64,000 nucleotides of DNA. Source: Cavia porcellus. Lineage: Eukaryota > Chordata > Mammalia > Rodentia > Caviidae. The notes below the pieces were generated by a model. The model ran no database searches, was not told the DNA's origin, and saw nothing but the letters and a program-made list of their open reading frames with translations. Made by a program: the position numbers and the translations under genes. Position 1 is the stretch's first letter, and each line of letters opens with the position of its first letter. The stretch spans positions 102,219,123 through 102,283,122 of the forward strand of contig NW_026947486.1 of the NCBI RefSeq assembly GCF_034190915.1, given 5' to 3'. This document shows, one piece after another, positions 12,231 through 24,890 of the stretch.

Positions 12231-12619
12231 GTTTTTTTTTTGTTTTTTGTTTTTTGTTTTTTTTTAGCCAGCATAGGACAGGTTAGAAAGGTTCATATGA
12301 CACAAAGATTTTTTGAGACACTGAGCCAGAAGGTTCCAGAAATTTCATTTGTCAACACTGAAAATATTGATGATGAATCACATAGGCTGAAGAGTAGGTC
12401 TTAAATACAGTTTTATCCCTATCATTTGACTTTCCGATAGGAATGGAGTTTTAATATCCTTTGTTTGGAATTTTATTATCTATACATTTTTGAGTTAGTC
12501 TAGCAGACCAGGTGTTATGGGAGTTGCTGGCCTCATAGCTCAGGGACCTTGATAGAGAGACAGAGAGCCTGGTAATTTCATGAGTAAGTCTACATATCCA
12601 GTTACTGAAGTCTGGAAGC

Positions 12620-13255
12620 CTCCCTGATCCTCCTCTTTCTCTCACCTTCTACATCTAATCCACTGAGTCTGGTTCATGCCATCTCTAAAACATAGTCCAT
12701 GTCTGACTCTCTCTCTTTGCCCCATCTCCCCTGTCCAGGACAGTGTGAGTCGCCATTATCTTCTCTCAGGTCACTTCTATAGTATCCAGACTGCAATCCC
12801 TGTTTCTACCACGGTCTGTTTTCAACCCAGCACCCAGAGTGATCCTCTAATATATCAAGTCAGATCATATAACTGTTTCCCTTAAAACCTGCCAAGAAGC
12901 TCTCCTCACAATTAGGGTACAATTGACTCTTTAATAACATTATCTGGTCTGCCACTCTCCCTGGGACTCATTTCCTGCCATGTGTCCCTTTCTCCCTCTA
13001 CTTCTGACACAGTAGCTTCCTACTATTCCCTGAAAAGGGCAAATGCAGTCCGCCAAGAAGTTTGTGCAAATCCTATTAGCCATCTCTGGGTCACTCTTCT
13101 TCCACATCTTTGTAACCCTGGCTCCTTTTTCATCCCCTGGGCTAAGCTAACAGAGCTGTTTCTCAGAGAGGCTTTTCTTATCTATTCTAATGTGGACTTT
13201 CCATTCCCCTCATCCCTGTTTGTCTTCCCCATTATTTAGCTCATCGACCTATTAA
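12620..13255 (+). mobile_element. Sense L2 fragment
   Basis: CACCCAGAGTGATCCTCTAA, AAGTCAGATCATATAACTG, CCCTTAAAACCTGCCAAG and CTCAGAGAGGCTTTTCTTAT match L2 3' sequence in order. Confidence 0.8.
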
Positions 13256-13294
13256 TTTCCTTATGGTTTGAAATTATTTTCTTTACTTGCTTAT

Positions 13295-13298
<4 letters not shown>

Positions 13299-13350
<52 letters not shown>
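13299..13350. repeat. (CT)n microsatellite
   Basis: A pure 52-nt CT run in intron 2, directly after L2-like text. Confidence 0.98.
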
Positions 13351-13352
<2 letters not shown>

Positions 13353-14154
13353 GTAAGTGGACAAGACTGGGCACCTTGTATGTCATGTTTACTCAAGTAT
13401 TGCACTCTAACACTGACACATAATTGGTACTCAGTCCCATCATTGTGGAGCAAGTTCATTTTCAATGAGGCTTGTCATTTTAGAGGACATCTATTTTGTA
13501 GACTGAGACATGAACCTTGAATCCTAGATTCTAAGGAACAATCACATTACCTGTGCTAGGGTAATTCCCCTGACTCTTGTCCCAAGAAGAACACTTGGCA
13601 GGTCATACATGTAGTCAGTAGCTTGGATCCTGGAGGAGATGTGTTAGGTAGCTCCATGACTGGTGACAGAAATGAGAATCACAGGTTCGATGTGCCTCCT
13701 TACAACACCAGGAGGTTGGTGGGAATGTGGGTATTGAATGGCAAGTGGCAATTCTGGTTCTCTGTGGTTGTCTGCACCATGGCCATGGGGTATGGATAAT
13801 GAAGTTTTCCATCTCAGGCACCTTTCTAGTATTTCTGCTCACAGAGCCATGGCTTACTACATGGTTTACTACACAGTGATCTGGTCCATAATGTTTTTCA
13901 ATTATTTTGAACTTTGATTTGCAAGAATCTGTGATACAAAGAGCCAGGTAGTCTACTTCATACAGTATGGAAATACGTGATGAGTACCCTTGGCAGAAGT
14001 TTGCTCCCCACAAGAGTGGCTGGATTCTCCAAAGTCTAGATTCAGCCAATGCTTCTGGTGGGCCTTTTCTAAAATCTGCTGCTTTGTCTTCTTTCCCTCC
14101 CTGATAGAAGGGATCGCCACATGGTTGGTTAGGTCTTGAGGCCTTCCTGGTAAT

Positions 14155-14592
14155 ATAAATTGAATCATGTCCTTAAATTTACTGTTTGAAATCCTAACTC
14201 TCAGTACCTCAGCATGTGGTCATATTTGGAAATGGAGACACTGGGGATATAATTAATTAAGATGACATCATACCACAGTCCAGCAGGCCACTAATCTAAT
14301 ACAAATGGTGTCTTTATAAAAGAATAAATTTGGACTCAAACATGCACATAGGGAGAAGACCATGGTAAAGCTAATTGCAAATACTTGGTAATGTAACTGC
14401 AGGCTAAAGAACACCAAATATTGCCAGTAAACCATCAGAAGCTAGGAGAGAGACATGGAACAGATTTTTCCCTAATAGTCCTTTGAAATAACCAACTTTA
14501 CTAGCCTTTAGAACCATAAAAAATAATGTTTCTTAAGTTATTCAGTTTGTGGTACATTGTTAAGGTAGCCCTTGAAATCTAATAACACAGAA
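14155..14592 (+). mobile_element. MLT1-type solo LTR, sense
   Basis: GAATCATGTCCTTAAATT, GAAATCCTAACTCTCAGTAC, GTGTCTTTATAAAAGAATAA and TCTAATAACACAG at the end follow the MLT1 LTR layout. Confidence 0.72.
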
Positions 14593-15194
14593 ATGATACT
14601 TCTTTCATGCTCACTGGCTCAGAAACCTTGAGTTGACAATAAAGAAGCAGGTTTCCTCATAGGGGAGAAAATAGTGAGCTGATTGCACCCCCAGTGCCTG
14701 ACTATGGGGGAACACGATTTGCCTACTATCCCCAAGATCGTGTAAGGTGGTGCACGTGGAATTTAATCCCCAACCTTTGAAACACTGTAACATGCAAAGA
14801 AAGGACCAAAAAAATTGTGACAGAATAAGTCTGATGGTCATTTAATGCTTGCTTCAGTTGGAAAATAATCATTTGGAACTCTGTTAGAGTTCTAAACATT
14901 TTCTTCACTGATTTTTGAAATAAGTGCATTTATTACTTTGGAGATCTGGTAGGGAGAGTGATTTCTGCTGATTTTCTTTTGCCAAAAGCTTCTTAAAAAG
15001 AGGGCAGAGCACAAGTTCCACCTGCTCATTTTGTGGCAGGTGCTTCATTCACATCCCTCTCTCTACACAAGAGGGTGCCCTCCATTTGCCCACTCATCAG
15101 CTTTCAACTTGGTACCCAAACAGGGCTCAACCATTTATACATTAAACAGCTATGAGTGATTTATCGTGTGCCACCAAAGCTGGATGCCCCAACT

Positions 15195-16355
15195 CATTCC
15201 AGGTACACAAATTAATTCAAAATGAATGAAAGACCTAAATGCAACATGTAAATCTGTACAACTCTCAGAGGAAAGTCCAGGAACAACTCTCCATTGTTAT
15301 GGGTTTAGCCATTGGTTCCTAGAAATGACACCAAAAATATGAACAACCAAAGACAGAATAAATAAATTGGATTTTATCAAAGTTTAAAACATATTAGCAA
15401 GAAAATCTACAGAATGTGAGAAAATATCTGCGGGTCATATATATTATAAGGTTCCAATGTGGCCATAAATAATGATTACACCTCAAAGACAAGAAGACAA
15501 CTCAATTAAAAAAAGGGGAAAGGCCTCGAATAAACATTTCTCTGAAGAAGATACGCAAAAGGCCAACAAGAACATGAAAGCATGCTCAACGTCATTAATC
15601 ACCACAGAAATGCTGGTCTAAACCATAGTGAAATACCACTTCATGCTCTCTATGATGGCGGCAGCAGCATCAGCAGCAGCAGCAGAAAATATCAAGTGTG
15701 AGGATCTGGAGAAACTAGAATCCTTATGCAATGCCAGTAGGAATATAAAATAGTGCAATGATTTTGAACACAGTTCAAATTGCTGTTACTCAGCAATTTA
15801 AACATAGAAGTTCTGTATAACCCAGTAATTCCACTCTTCAGCATACATCCGAAAGAAATTAACACATGTGTTGAAACAAAATGAATGGCATAGAATGAAT
15901 GAAAACCTTTTACTGAAACAAAATGTATAACAAAAAGCACACCAGCACTGTTCATAAAAGTAAAAGCAGAAACAATCCAAATACACATTAATAGATGAAT
16001 CAATGAACCATATGAGGTATCTATGCTGTGGAACGTTATGCAATCACACAAAGAATGGGATAGTGATAAACACTACATCTTGATGAACATTATGCTACAC
16101 AGAAGAATGCAGACACAAAAGGCCACATACTGTATGATTCCATCTATATGAAATGTCCGGATTAGGCACACCCATGAATATGGAACACAGATTAGTCATT
16201 GTCAGAGGATGGGAAAGGGGTAAGCATGGAATAGCTGCTTAGTTGGTACAAGATTTCATTGTGGACTTGCTAAACGTCACTGACTTGTTCACTTTTAGAT
16301 TGTTAAAAGAATGAATTTAAAGTTATGTAATTTTTTCCCAGTAAAAATTAAATGA
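15195..16355 (+). mobile_element. Sense L1 3' end
   Basis: The end of ORF2 and the 3' UTR of an L1: AGACCTAAATGCAACATG, TTGGATTTTATCAAAGTTTA, AATACCACTTCATGCTC, CCCAGTAATTCCACTCTTCA, and finally GTAATTTTTTCCCAGTAAAA. A short CAG run at 15664-15685 sits inside. It is 5'-truncated and broken. Confidence 0.88.
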
Positions 16356-17254
16356 TGCTCAGTGCTCCTGGGGCTGTAACGTAGGTATTTTAATGAGGCT
16401 TATGATGAGCCTTTCCCTAACCTGGTGCACACTTATGCTATAATGTTAAGTGAAAAAAGAAAAGGAACATATTTTCCACACATTATGATCTCAGCCACAG
16501 AGAAGCAACTGAAACCTATGCACGGGAAAAACAAACAAACAAATTAAAAAGCCAAACAGGCAAACAACAAAGCAGAGGAAGTATACCAAGGGGTTCATCA
16601 TGGTCTCTGGTGGCCAAATTCTTTCTCTGACCATGTTCTCTTCTTTTTACTTCCTAAGACGTTGTACTTTTCTTTAAAAAGGAAACACGTACATTGTCAC
16701 TTTTATAAGAGAACAACACACCTCTTTTTTTTTTTATAAAGTAGGGAAGCTATGAAATGGTATTTGAAATAAAAAGAAACAGTGGATTGAAGTAATGAGA
16801 CAGAGAAGCCAAAATCCAGAGAGAACACACTTTGGGGGAGCAATCATGCAATTTGATCTTGGAAATTGCCAGTGAACAGATGGTAGTGTCCAAGCGGACA
16901 TCTGCAATGGATAGCGAAATCATATGCAGAGACACAAGTGGCCTTTGAAGCAGGCCCTAGAGAGGCCTCGAGGAGAAGGCTGCTTGTCTGGCCAAACAGA
17001 ACGGACAAGCCCTTCTCTGCCTCATGGCAGCTTGGCCTCTTCAGAGCTCCGCCAGAGGACCGGAGGCTGTAGCAGGACTCAGCGCAGATGCACTTGCATG
17101 TGTGAGGCTGTGGATGTGGTTGTGCGAGCAGAAAAGTTTCTGTTAATAATACTGCAAACATCACAGCTGCTATTTACACGGCACTTCATAGTTTATAAAC
17201 ATTTGCACGCAGATAACCTAAGTGTTAGCTGCTTTTGCGTCCTCTTTTATAATG

Positions 17255-17480
17255 GCCCCCTGAGGTAGGAAATTCTTAATCCCACTTTATCATGGAAGTA
17301 CAAGGCACACAGAAGTGACACAAATATATTTATTTAACATTTATATAGTGCTCACTATCTGCCAGACACTGTCCTAAGAGCTTTATGTGCATTAATTTAT
17401 TGCCCATGTCCACAGCTACTGAGAGACACAATTGGGACACGAATCTGGCTTTTCAGACACTATGACACCACTCTTCTGCT
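17255..17480 (-). repeat. MIR SINEs, antisense
   Basis: CCCTGAGGTAGGAAATTCTT and, after it, TAGTGCTCACTATCTGCCAG with CACTGTCCTAAGAGCTTTAT are MIR text in reverse; two pieces in series. Confidence 0.7.
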
Positions 17481-17534
17481 CATGTCTAAGTGGAATTTAC
17501 CTCTGTCTGCAGAATCTCAAGTAAGGTCACAAGG

Positions 17535-17585
17535 TTCTATCTATCTATCAATCTATCAGTCAATCATCTATCTATTTATCTATTC
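17535..17585. repeat. Imperfect (ATCT)n microsatellite
   Basis: Interrupted CTAT units: CTATCTATCTATCAATCTATC and so on. Confidence 0.9.
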
Positions 17586-17629
17586 ATTTACCTTCTCACC
17601 CAGCCACCAGTCTATATTTTTCTGATTAT

Positions 17630-18335
17630 TAATATAATACATGATTGTTAAAAAGCATAGATTTTATTGAAATGAGCAACATAGTCAAAATCTCCTTAAA
17701 TTTCACATTAAAAATAACAGTTGTTGATGGTTGATACACATTCTTCTGGATGTTTTTCTCAGTGTAGGCTAAGACATGATTTAATTTTATTTTAATAAGA
17801 TAATATGTACCTACACTTAAGTAAGTACCACTTCACATAATACTAACCCTTGAAAATATCTTCATGATGTCATATATTTTACTATAGGTCAACCTCATAT
17901 ATTTTAATACTCCATCATATAGAGGTAGCAATTTTCCTAAGTAGCTATCTAATGATAGATACACAAGCTTTTCAAATTTTTATTGGAAACAATGATGCAA
18001 TAAATATTACTGTATTTGTAACTTTGTGTATATGTGTATTTATCTGGAATAAATTGATGGAATTGAATTGCTGGATCAAAAGTATACATATAATTAAAAT
18101 TATCATAGACATTGGCAAATTGCCCTTCAAATATACTATATAATTGGCACTTCAACTAAGAGCAAATAAGAGTGACTCATTTCCATATGGACTTGCCAGT
18201 GCTAGGTACTCTCAGTCTTCCTATATTTTATCCATCTCATAGGCAAAAATGGTATCTCACTATTGTATTAATTTGTTCTTAAAATAGTGAAGTGCTATCT
18301 TTTATATTATTGGATTTCATATTTCTACTTCTGTA
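17630..18335 (-). mobile_element. Antisense L1 3' fragment
   Basis: GGAATTGAATTGCTGGATCA, GGCAAATTGCCCTTCAAATA and GGCACTTCAACTAAGAGC resemble the old L1 3' UTR in reverse. Confidence 0.65.
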
Positions 18336-20124
18336 AGTTGCTCATTCCTATCACTTGTCAACTGGCTTTTCTGTTGCAGAGAGGAGAGACCCTTGGTCTA
18401 TATGGGGCTATAATACATTCTTTCTGAAGGACCAGTAAACTCTTTAAGATTTATGCTCATAATAAAGTCAGTTCTTAAATATTGTGTTTGTCATCATTTT
18501 GGAGAGCTCAGCAGAAAAACTGTTAACCAATAATAATCAAGACTTCAGTTTCATAGTAATTATCATCTTGTGAGATTAACTCTTGATTTATTAGCCACAT
18601 AAAGCATAAGGTAATATAATCATCCCAGTCAGAGATAGAAATAAGCATTTGTTCACCCGCCACAGACAGTTTAGAAAAACTCTGGCAAATGGATGGTGTG
18701 ATTCCTGCACATGGATGTGTGCAGGTTGAACATGTGTGTGTGTCAGGCATGTACATGTTCTCATTTCTTTTTAGAGAATATCTAGTAGAAGAATGGAGGG
18801 AGAAAATACTGTATGGGCAGAGGATATCTGTAGGCTTTCATCTAGGGGCATCTCGTGGATGCAAGGAAACAGGAACTTCTGGTACAGGAACCTCTGTAGT
18901 GTGCTGCTATGGATGACATACTGTTTTGGAGTGGTGATCTGCATATTACCACATATTCAGAGAAAAATTTCAAATTCGTTCTGCCAAAAATCTCTTGGTT
19001 CAACTTGGACTGTCCTGGGACTGGAACTAGTTTAATGTCAGTTCTCAGATACTAGACTAGTGGCCTGAGGCTGTGAGATTTGTAGTGATGATAGTATCAC
19101 CATTCAGTATCTTCCTATGAGACAGGGAATAATCCCAAGTTAAGTTTTCATAGGTACTGTCAAATTGTTCGCCAAAAGACTATACCAATGAACATGCCCT
19201 TCAGTAGTGTCTGAGAGGGCTTTCTGTACTTCATCTCACTTAATCTTCAACTAATAGTAGGGGCTGTCTGGCATGGACTCGAATGTGAATGCCTCTTGCT
19301 GGGTAGTCATAACGCTATGACTCTAGGTTCCCATTTCACTGAAATAAACACTGAAGCACTGGGGAGTTCAGTTACCAGTTTATGAGTGTCATAACTGAGA
19401 TTCCACCTCAGGCTATCTGACTCCAGAGCTACTGGTCACTGGTACTATAGCTGTCTAGAGTCCTTTAATGCCACTGAGGCCCCCTTAAGAGAGAGAATGA
19501 AAGCATCTGTGTGCACTCAAGAGCAGTGGCATTTTTTCGATTTGTGAGTCCAAGCAGAAGCCCTGAAGCTGCTGGATTATCCAGCCGGTCATCTTTCAGG
19601 CATTTGTCAGTGCTGTTCAGTGAGAAGCAGTCTCCAGAGACAGAATAAATCACGTAATTTGGCCCAGAAAAAGACATTGGAGAAACAAATTAAGTGATGC
19701 ATCATGAATGTAATAAGACAGTTAGGTGGGTGGGAATAATTCTCTTTTGACTACATGCATGAGAATTATATGTAGAAAATTTTAAGTCCAAGCTGCCTTT
19801 CCTTTGCCTTTCCCCCTACTAACCAGAGACTTGTAATGACTTCTCTGAACTATCCAGCTGGTGTGTACTCCAAGAACTCTAATATAACTTTTCAAATTAG
19901 CCCAGGAAAAAAGAATTACAAAGACAATCCTTTGCTAAAAAACCCCCACATGACAACGTCAAAAAGAGATGATTTCTGGGTTCCTACTATTTGCTTATTT
20001 GCATAAGATTGACTCATAATTATATTGTACAATTTGACTACACTGCCAAAGATGATAAAAAAAAAAAAACTTCTAACTGAAATTTCATTTGTTTTCTCTT
20101 TTTCCCATCTCCAAATTTGGACAG

Positions 20125-20739
20125 ATACACTTTCACTAAAAGGGAAAAGGCTGGATTTTTCTGGAAGAGGTGACACGCACGTAAGCCTGACCAACACCAT
20201 TCCTGAACTCAGCAGATTCACAGCATGCGTTGATCTGCTATTCATGGGTGACAGTTCAAGTTATTGGATAGCCTTTTCCTATATTACTAATAACCCCTTT
20301 CGGGGCAGAGAAGACATAGACCTTGGACTCGCAGGGAAACATCAACAGCTACTACTTTACTATTTAGGCAAGACTTTTTATATCAGTTACCATCTAATTC
20401 CATTTCGATGGCATACAATATGCTTGAGATGGGATGGTGTGAAAGGCATACTAGAGCTCTTCCTGAATAAAAAAAGGATATTGATAGTAATGGATCAGCC
20501 ACACAACCTGACACCTAATGGGACTCTGGTCCTAGGACACTTTCCGAAGAATGGAGTTGGCCAGATTAAAAGTTTGGTACCTCGCTTTACCATCAGCTTG
20601 TACCACTTTCAACTCTGGGACCACATCCTGGAAAATGAAGAATTTATGAAGTGTTTAAGTGGAAATGTAGTTAGTTGGGAAGAAGATGTTTGGCTTGTCA
20701 ATAAGATCATCCCAACTATTGACAAGAGACTGCGCTGCT
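20125..20739 (+). CDS. ADGRG4: ADGRG4 coding exon 3: pentraxin/LNS-like domain (residues 24-228)
   Basis: This 615-nt exon encodes the N-terminal pentraxin-like domain, a secreted beta-sandwich displayed outside the cell. Cys58 (in SRFTACVDL) and Cys123 (in WHTICLRWDG) match the conserved disulfide pair of pentraxins. The usual signature H-x-C-x-[ST]-W-x-[ST] is degenerate, but the Cys-x-x-Trp core is kept. Two N-glycosylation sequons (NLT and NGT) lie near NLTPNGTL. The domain ends with EEDVWLVNKIIPT and a Cys at LRC. The acceptor follows TTTGGACAG at 20116-20124 and the donor is T|GTGAGT at 20740, both phase 1. The open frame extends into both introns (upstream Met codon at 20025, stop at 20745), but those parts are intronic. 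From memory, structural work on the human domain reported a dimeric pentraxin/LNS hybrid fold. This species' own dimerisation is inferred. Confidence 0.95.
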
Positions 20740-21058
20740 GTGAGTAATTTATGAATTTTCTCCTTAGCAAGGGTGACCTTGCCACGTTACTCCTCAGCTT
20801 GTAGTTTGAGTAATCCGTTCTTAAATCAGAGCCATCTTCCTCCAAGGAGACCAAGCTTGCTACAATTTTGTCATCTACCTTTTAGTGTACACTAAATACT
20901 ATTTTCTCTTACATCTTTGATTTCATTTCAAGCTTAAAGAAAATTTGCAAGAATAACAGAACTTAATTCTCTTTACTCATTCATCAAAGGTTAACACTTT
21001 CCCATTTAGTTCATCATTCTTTTTACCTGAATTTCTCTCTTCTCTCTCCCTCCTCTGC

Positions 21059-21059
<1 letters not shown>

Positions 21060-21106
<47 letters not shown>
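21060..21106. repeat. (CA)n microsatellite
   Basis: A CA run, pure to about 21099, then GCACACGTGTGCACAC. Confidence 0.98.
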
Positions 21107-21107
<1 letters not shown>

Positions 21108-23229
21108 TGTGCACACCCAAGCTTGCAAAATTTTTGTTTCTGAATCATTTGAGTATAAATCGCAGGCAGGGTCTGATTCTGTTTTATTACTAAATATCTC
21201 AGGGCATATTCCCTGAGAATAATGAATTCTCTTAACCATGATACAATGATCAAAATCAATTTAGCATACATTCAATATTAATAACTAACAGTTCATATTT
21301 ACATTTAGCCAATTGCTCTAATAATTTCTTTTATAGTTATTTTCTTTTTGCTTGGTCTAGAACTAATCTTTAAAAAGACCCTCCCTCAGAGTTGTCCTTT
21401 GGAACTTAGGCATTTCTAGCATGCAGTCCAGTTATTTGATAGTATGTTTCTTAATTTGGGGTGGTTTAGTGTTTCCTCCAGGTTAGGGTGAGAGTATCCT
21501 GTGTTTTGGGCAAGACCATCGCAGAAGTGATGCAGTATTCTCAGCCTGTCTCATCGGTATACGTGGGCTGCCGATTTGTCCCAGTATTCATGATAGTAAT
21601 TTTCATCATTTGATTTTGATGTCTGTCAGATTTCTCTGCTCCAAAGTTATTATTTTTCTTTTGTAATATTAAATAATTTCTGAGGAGCTACTTGGAGGCC
21701 ATATAAATATCTTTTTCTTATCAAACTTTTATCCGATAATTTTATACTTACGGGTTTTTGTCCGAGTCACTATTGTTATAATGATAGAAAAATGATGATT
21801 TGCTAGAAAGTTGTTTTATACATTCTTCATTAGTTGAAATTCTATTGTTTTCTCTTCTTCCATTTTTACTTATTTATTCATCCATTCATTCATTCATGTG
21901 CTTTTGAATATAAGTAAGATATTATACATTTTATTCATTGTGTTACAGTCTGTTACTGTGTTTATTTTGATTCTCAAATTGGCCCAAATTTGGCCAGTGG
22001 GAACCCTTCAATCTGGCTCTTGTACTCTTTAGACAGGTTCCATCATTCTTTGATCTCTTTATTGCACAAGATATTCCAGGCTTACCAGGTACTTTTTCTG
22101 TTCAGCCATTTTGCCAGTGAGACTTGGTCCCTTTGCATGGGGAATTAGCAGTTACCAATGAGTCACTTTTCTTGTAAATGCCATCATGATACTGAAGAAC
22201 TGTTAGTAATAGAATTCTTGCAAAAAAAGTCCCTGTCTTTATGGAAATATATAAGTATTTTTCTCCTTTCTAGTTTTTACAAGGAAATAAGGATTTTTTC
22301 CTGTACACCCCTCCTTTCCCTCATTTCCAGTCTTCTTCATCATCAACAGCAGCAGAAATACTGCAGCTTGAGTATTCAGTAATAATAATATCAAGATAAG
22401 ATTTCTCTCATTTTCGGGAGTGTTCACTTATAACAGCATTATTTACTGTCCTTATGGCTTTTGGGGAAGCCTAAGAGGGCTTCCACAGAATGTAGGGATA
22501 GGTATTCACCAAAAACCTTGACATTTTGAGTTAATGGCAGAGACACATTGCAGGGAATTTCTGTTTGTCTGAGATCAGACTAAAGGAAAGGAATAGGAAA
22601 ACTACTGCTTTATGCTTCTACCTGCTACACTTGGGGTCTCTCTTTTTGAGGCCTTGAAGATAAATGAGGTAATCCCAGCTGGTTCTAGCTAGGGATTAGT
22701 GGCTTACACCTGAACAGCTTACACAAAGCAGTTTAAAATAATTTCATCTTTCATTTAAGGAACTGGACGTATGGCCCTGGAAAATCATGTCCTTTTGGCA
22801 GTGGTCTTTAAAAACCTAATATATTTAGCTAATGCCTGTAGCCTTTTCTGTCACTTGGCTGGAAAATAACTCAATATAATTGATGTATTAAATTACTATA
22901 CAACCTTCATTTATTTTGCTCTTTCGTACATTTAAAAATATACACTCCATCCTCTTAGTCTGATTCAGTGCTTGTGGACGTAATACACAAATAATCCAAC
23001 AGAACAAACAGAAGAAAATGCTATTTAAAATGATGATCAAGCCAAAAGGGTAAAAAACATTTTCTTTACTATTCAGGTTTCTTCAAGTATTCTTCCCACA
23101 TCTTTGAACAAGCGTTCCTAACCTGAGGGCCAGAATAACCTTGAAAGAGTTCACAAAGCCCTTAAAAATTGTATCCAACACTAAAACTACAGGGTGGATT
23201 TTTTTCCCCATGAGGACAGAGTCTATCTA

Positions 23230-23380
23230 GTTTTCTTGATGTTATAACAAATAACTTTTACTAAGTTCTTACCATGTGCCAAGCCTTTTATAAATGAGGA
23301 AAGAGAATCTCAGAGAGATTAAGCAAACTGCCTATGATCTCCAGTCACATAAGTAATAGATCTGGGGTTTGAACAAAGAT
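23230..23380 (-). repeat. MIR SINE, antisense
   Basis: TACTAAGTTCTTACCATGTG, GAGAATCTCAGAGAGATTAA and TAGATCTGGGGTTTGAACA are MIR in reverse. Confidence 0.75.
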
Positions 23381-23949
23381 GTGTCTGCTTGCAAAGCCCA
23401 TCTTGTTGCCCCTACACCATGCAGGATCATCTGCAGGGAACCAATGGCCTTAAACGGTATTGAATCATTGTCTTAGAAGCTTCTTTTGAAGGGAATTTCT
23501 GACACTGATGGTCCACATTGGAAAATTAGGCTAGTGGCAAGACTGGCCGCTAGCCTCATCACTGAAATATCTACAACACCATAGGACTTCTCCTACTTCT
23601 TAGTCGTGCGACATCCAAGAAAAGGGTGGCAATATGGAAATAAATATGAGCGATTATAACATGTCTATCTTTAACTTTTGCCTAATTGGTATTTATAATC
23701 TATAGAAGGATTATGACCTTCAAAATAAATTTCAGTGAGCACAATACTAGGTACAGATCTCTATAAATTTATCTATACTTAACAAGGCTTTTGGGGAGCA
23801 TTTTTTGAAAAGCGTGAACAATTCTTGGGTTTTCCAAGTACTCATTGTAGGTGAGATGTTTTGAGAATATTTAAACAGCTCAGTAATAATAACAGTAAAG
23901 TTGTTAGTTGTTAGGAATTTATTTTGGGGGTCTTTCAAAGTCGTTTTCC

Positions 23950-24890
23950 CCTTATTTTAAAAAATTGCAAGCTATATATGGTTGTGAATAAAATCTATTT
24001 AAACAATATAAATGTATCCAAAGTATATAGTAACCCCTCCTCCATCTGATCCACAGAGCTCTCCACTTTGAAAGAATTTCTTACAGGTTTATGAGGGTGT
24101 ATGTGCAATTATCTAATTAATCAACAATAATATATATATGTACATACACATATATATTGTTCTACAACCTGATTTATTTTAATAATATTATTATGAGCAC
24201 ATAAGTACACTTAAACCTATTTTTAGGGTTCCTCATATTGCATTTTATAGGTATAACCTAATTTATTTGACTAACCTACCACTGATGGATATTTAAATTG
24301 CTTCGCTTTTTGCAGTTGAAAATAATGCTACATTAAATTTCTTCATAGATACTTACATCTTGGGATACATGGACTTGGGATTTCATAGGACATGTTGCTA
24401 AAAGTATAATTTCTCAGCGAAAGCATATAAGCTTTTATAATTTAATTGATTTATCATTTTATAGTTATCTTATTAATTAATTATTCTTTAAAGTAAAATA
24501 ATAGACACATTATAAAACATTTTAAAAATATAAATTAAAAATTAAACTTTCCTTTCATTTCAATCCCGTAAGTCAAGTGCCTCTTGCCCAAAATATTTAT
24601 GAAGAATTTCTTAGGCATATTTGCAGAAAAATGTAAACTGTGGATTTACATGTAAATGCTCCTTTTCCAGTTGGGATCATCATATGCATTGGCTTCTGCA
24701 TCTCCTTTTAAATCTAAGAATACATTATGGAGATATTTTCATATCACAAAATATATAGCTATCTGATTATTTCCGGGGATAGGTTGCTGAATAGAATTAT
24801 AGAATAAAGATATGCTATAGTTTTTTCAAAACTTTACTTGAAAGAGTTTAAACTTTTTTCCAGTTTTTAGCTGTGATAAAATTACAGGAA
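23950..24890 (-). mobile_element. Antisense L1 3' fragments
   Basis: CAACCTGATTTATTTTAATA, ACTGATGGATATTTAAATTG and AAAATAATGCTACATTAAAT follow L1 3' UTR text in reverse; AT-rich and poorly bounded. Confidence 0.55.

Larger units (their letters stand above)
7904..20124 (+). other. ADGRG4 intron 2
   Basis: The intron is bounded by GTAAGA at 7904 and ACAG at 20121-20124. It contains an antisense MLT1-type LTR, a U6 pseudogene, antisense L1 pieces with a SINE inside, an L2 fragment, a CT microsatellite, a sense MLT1-type LTR, a sense L1 3' end and another antisense L1. Stretches 7904-9680, 10080-11150, 14600-15190, 16360-17250 and 18400-20120 hold nothing I can name. An open frame on the minus strand at 13615-14168 is discussed under rejected items. 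Confidence 0.85.

Noticed and set aside
13615..14168. Two overlapping open frames on the minus strand (144 and 71 codons)
   Set aside because: I could not recognise the product. The frames overlap in different registers, there are no splice or promoter signals, and the block abuts an MLT1-type LTR. It may be an old repeat or retro-copy, but nothing supports a gene.
20025..20124. Upstream part of the open frame containing the pentraxin exon
   Set aside because: It precedes a good acceptor (CAG at 20122-20124) and differs from ADGRG4, whose signal peptide is supplied by exon 2.
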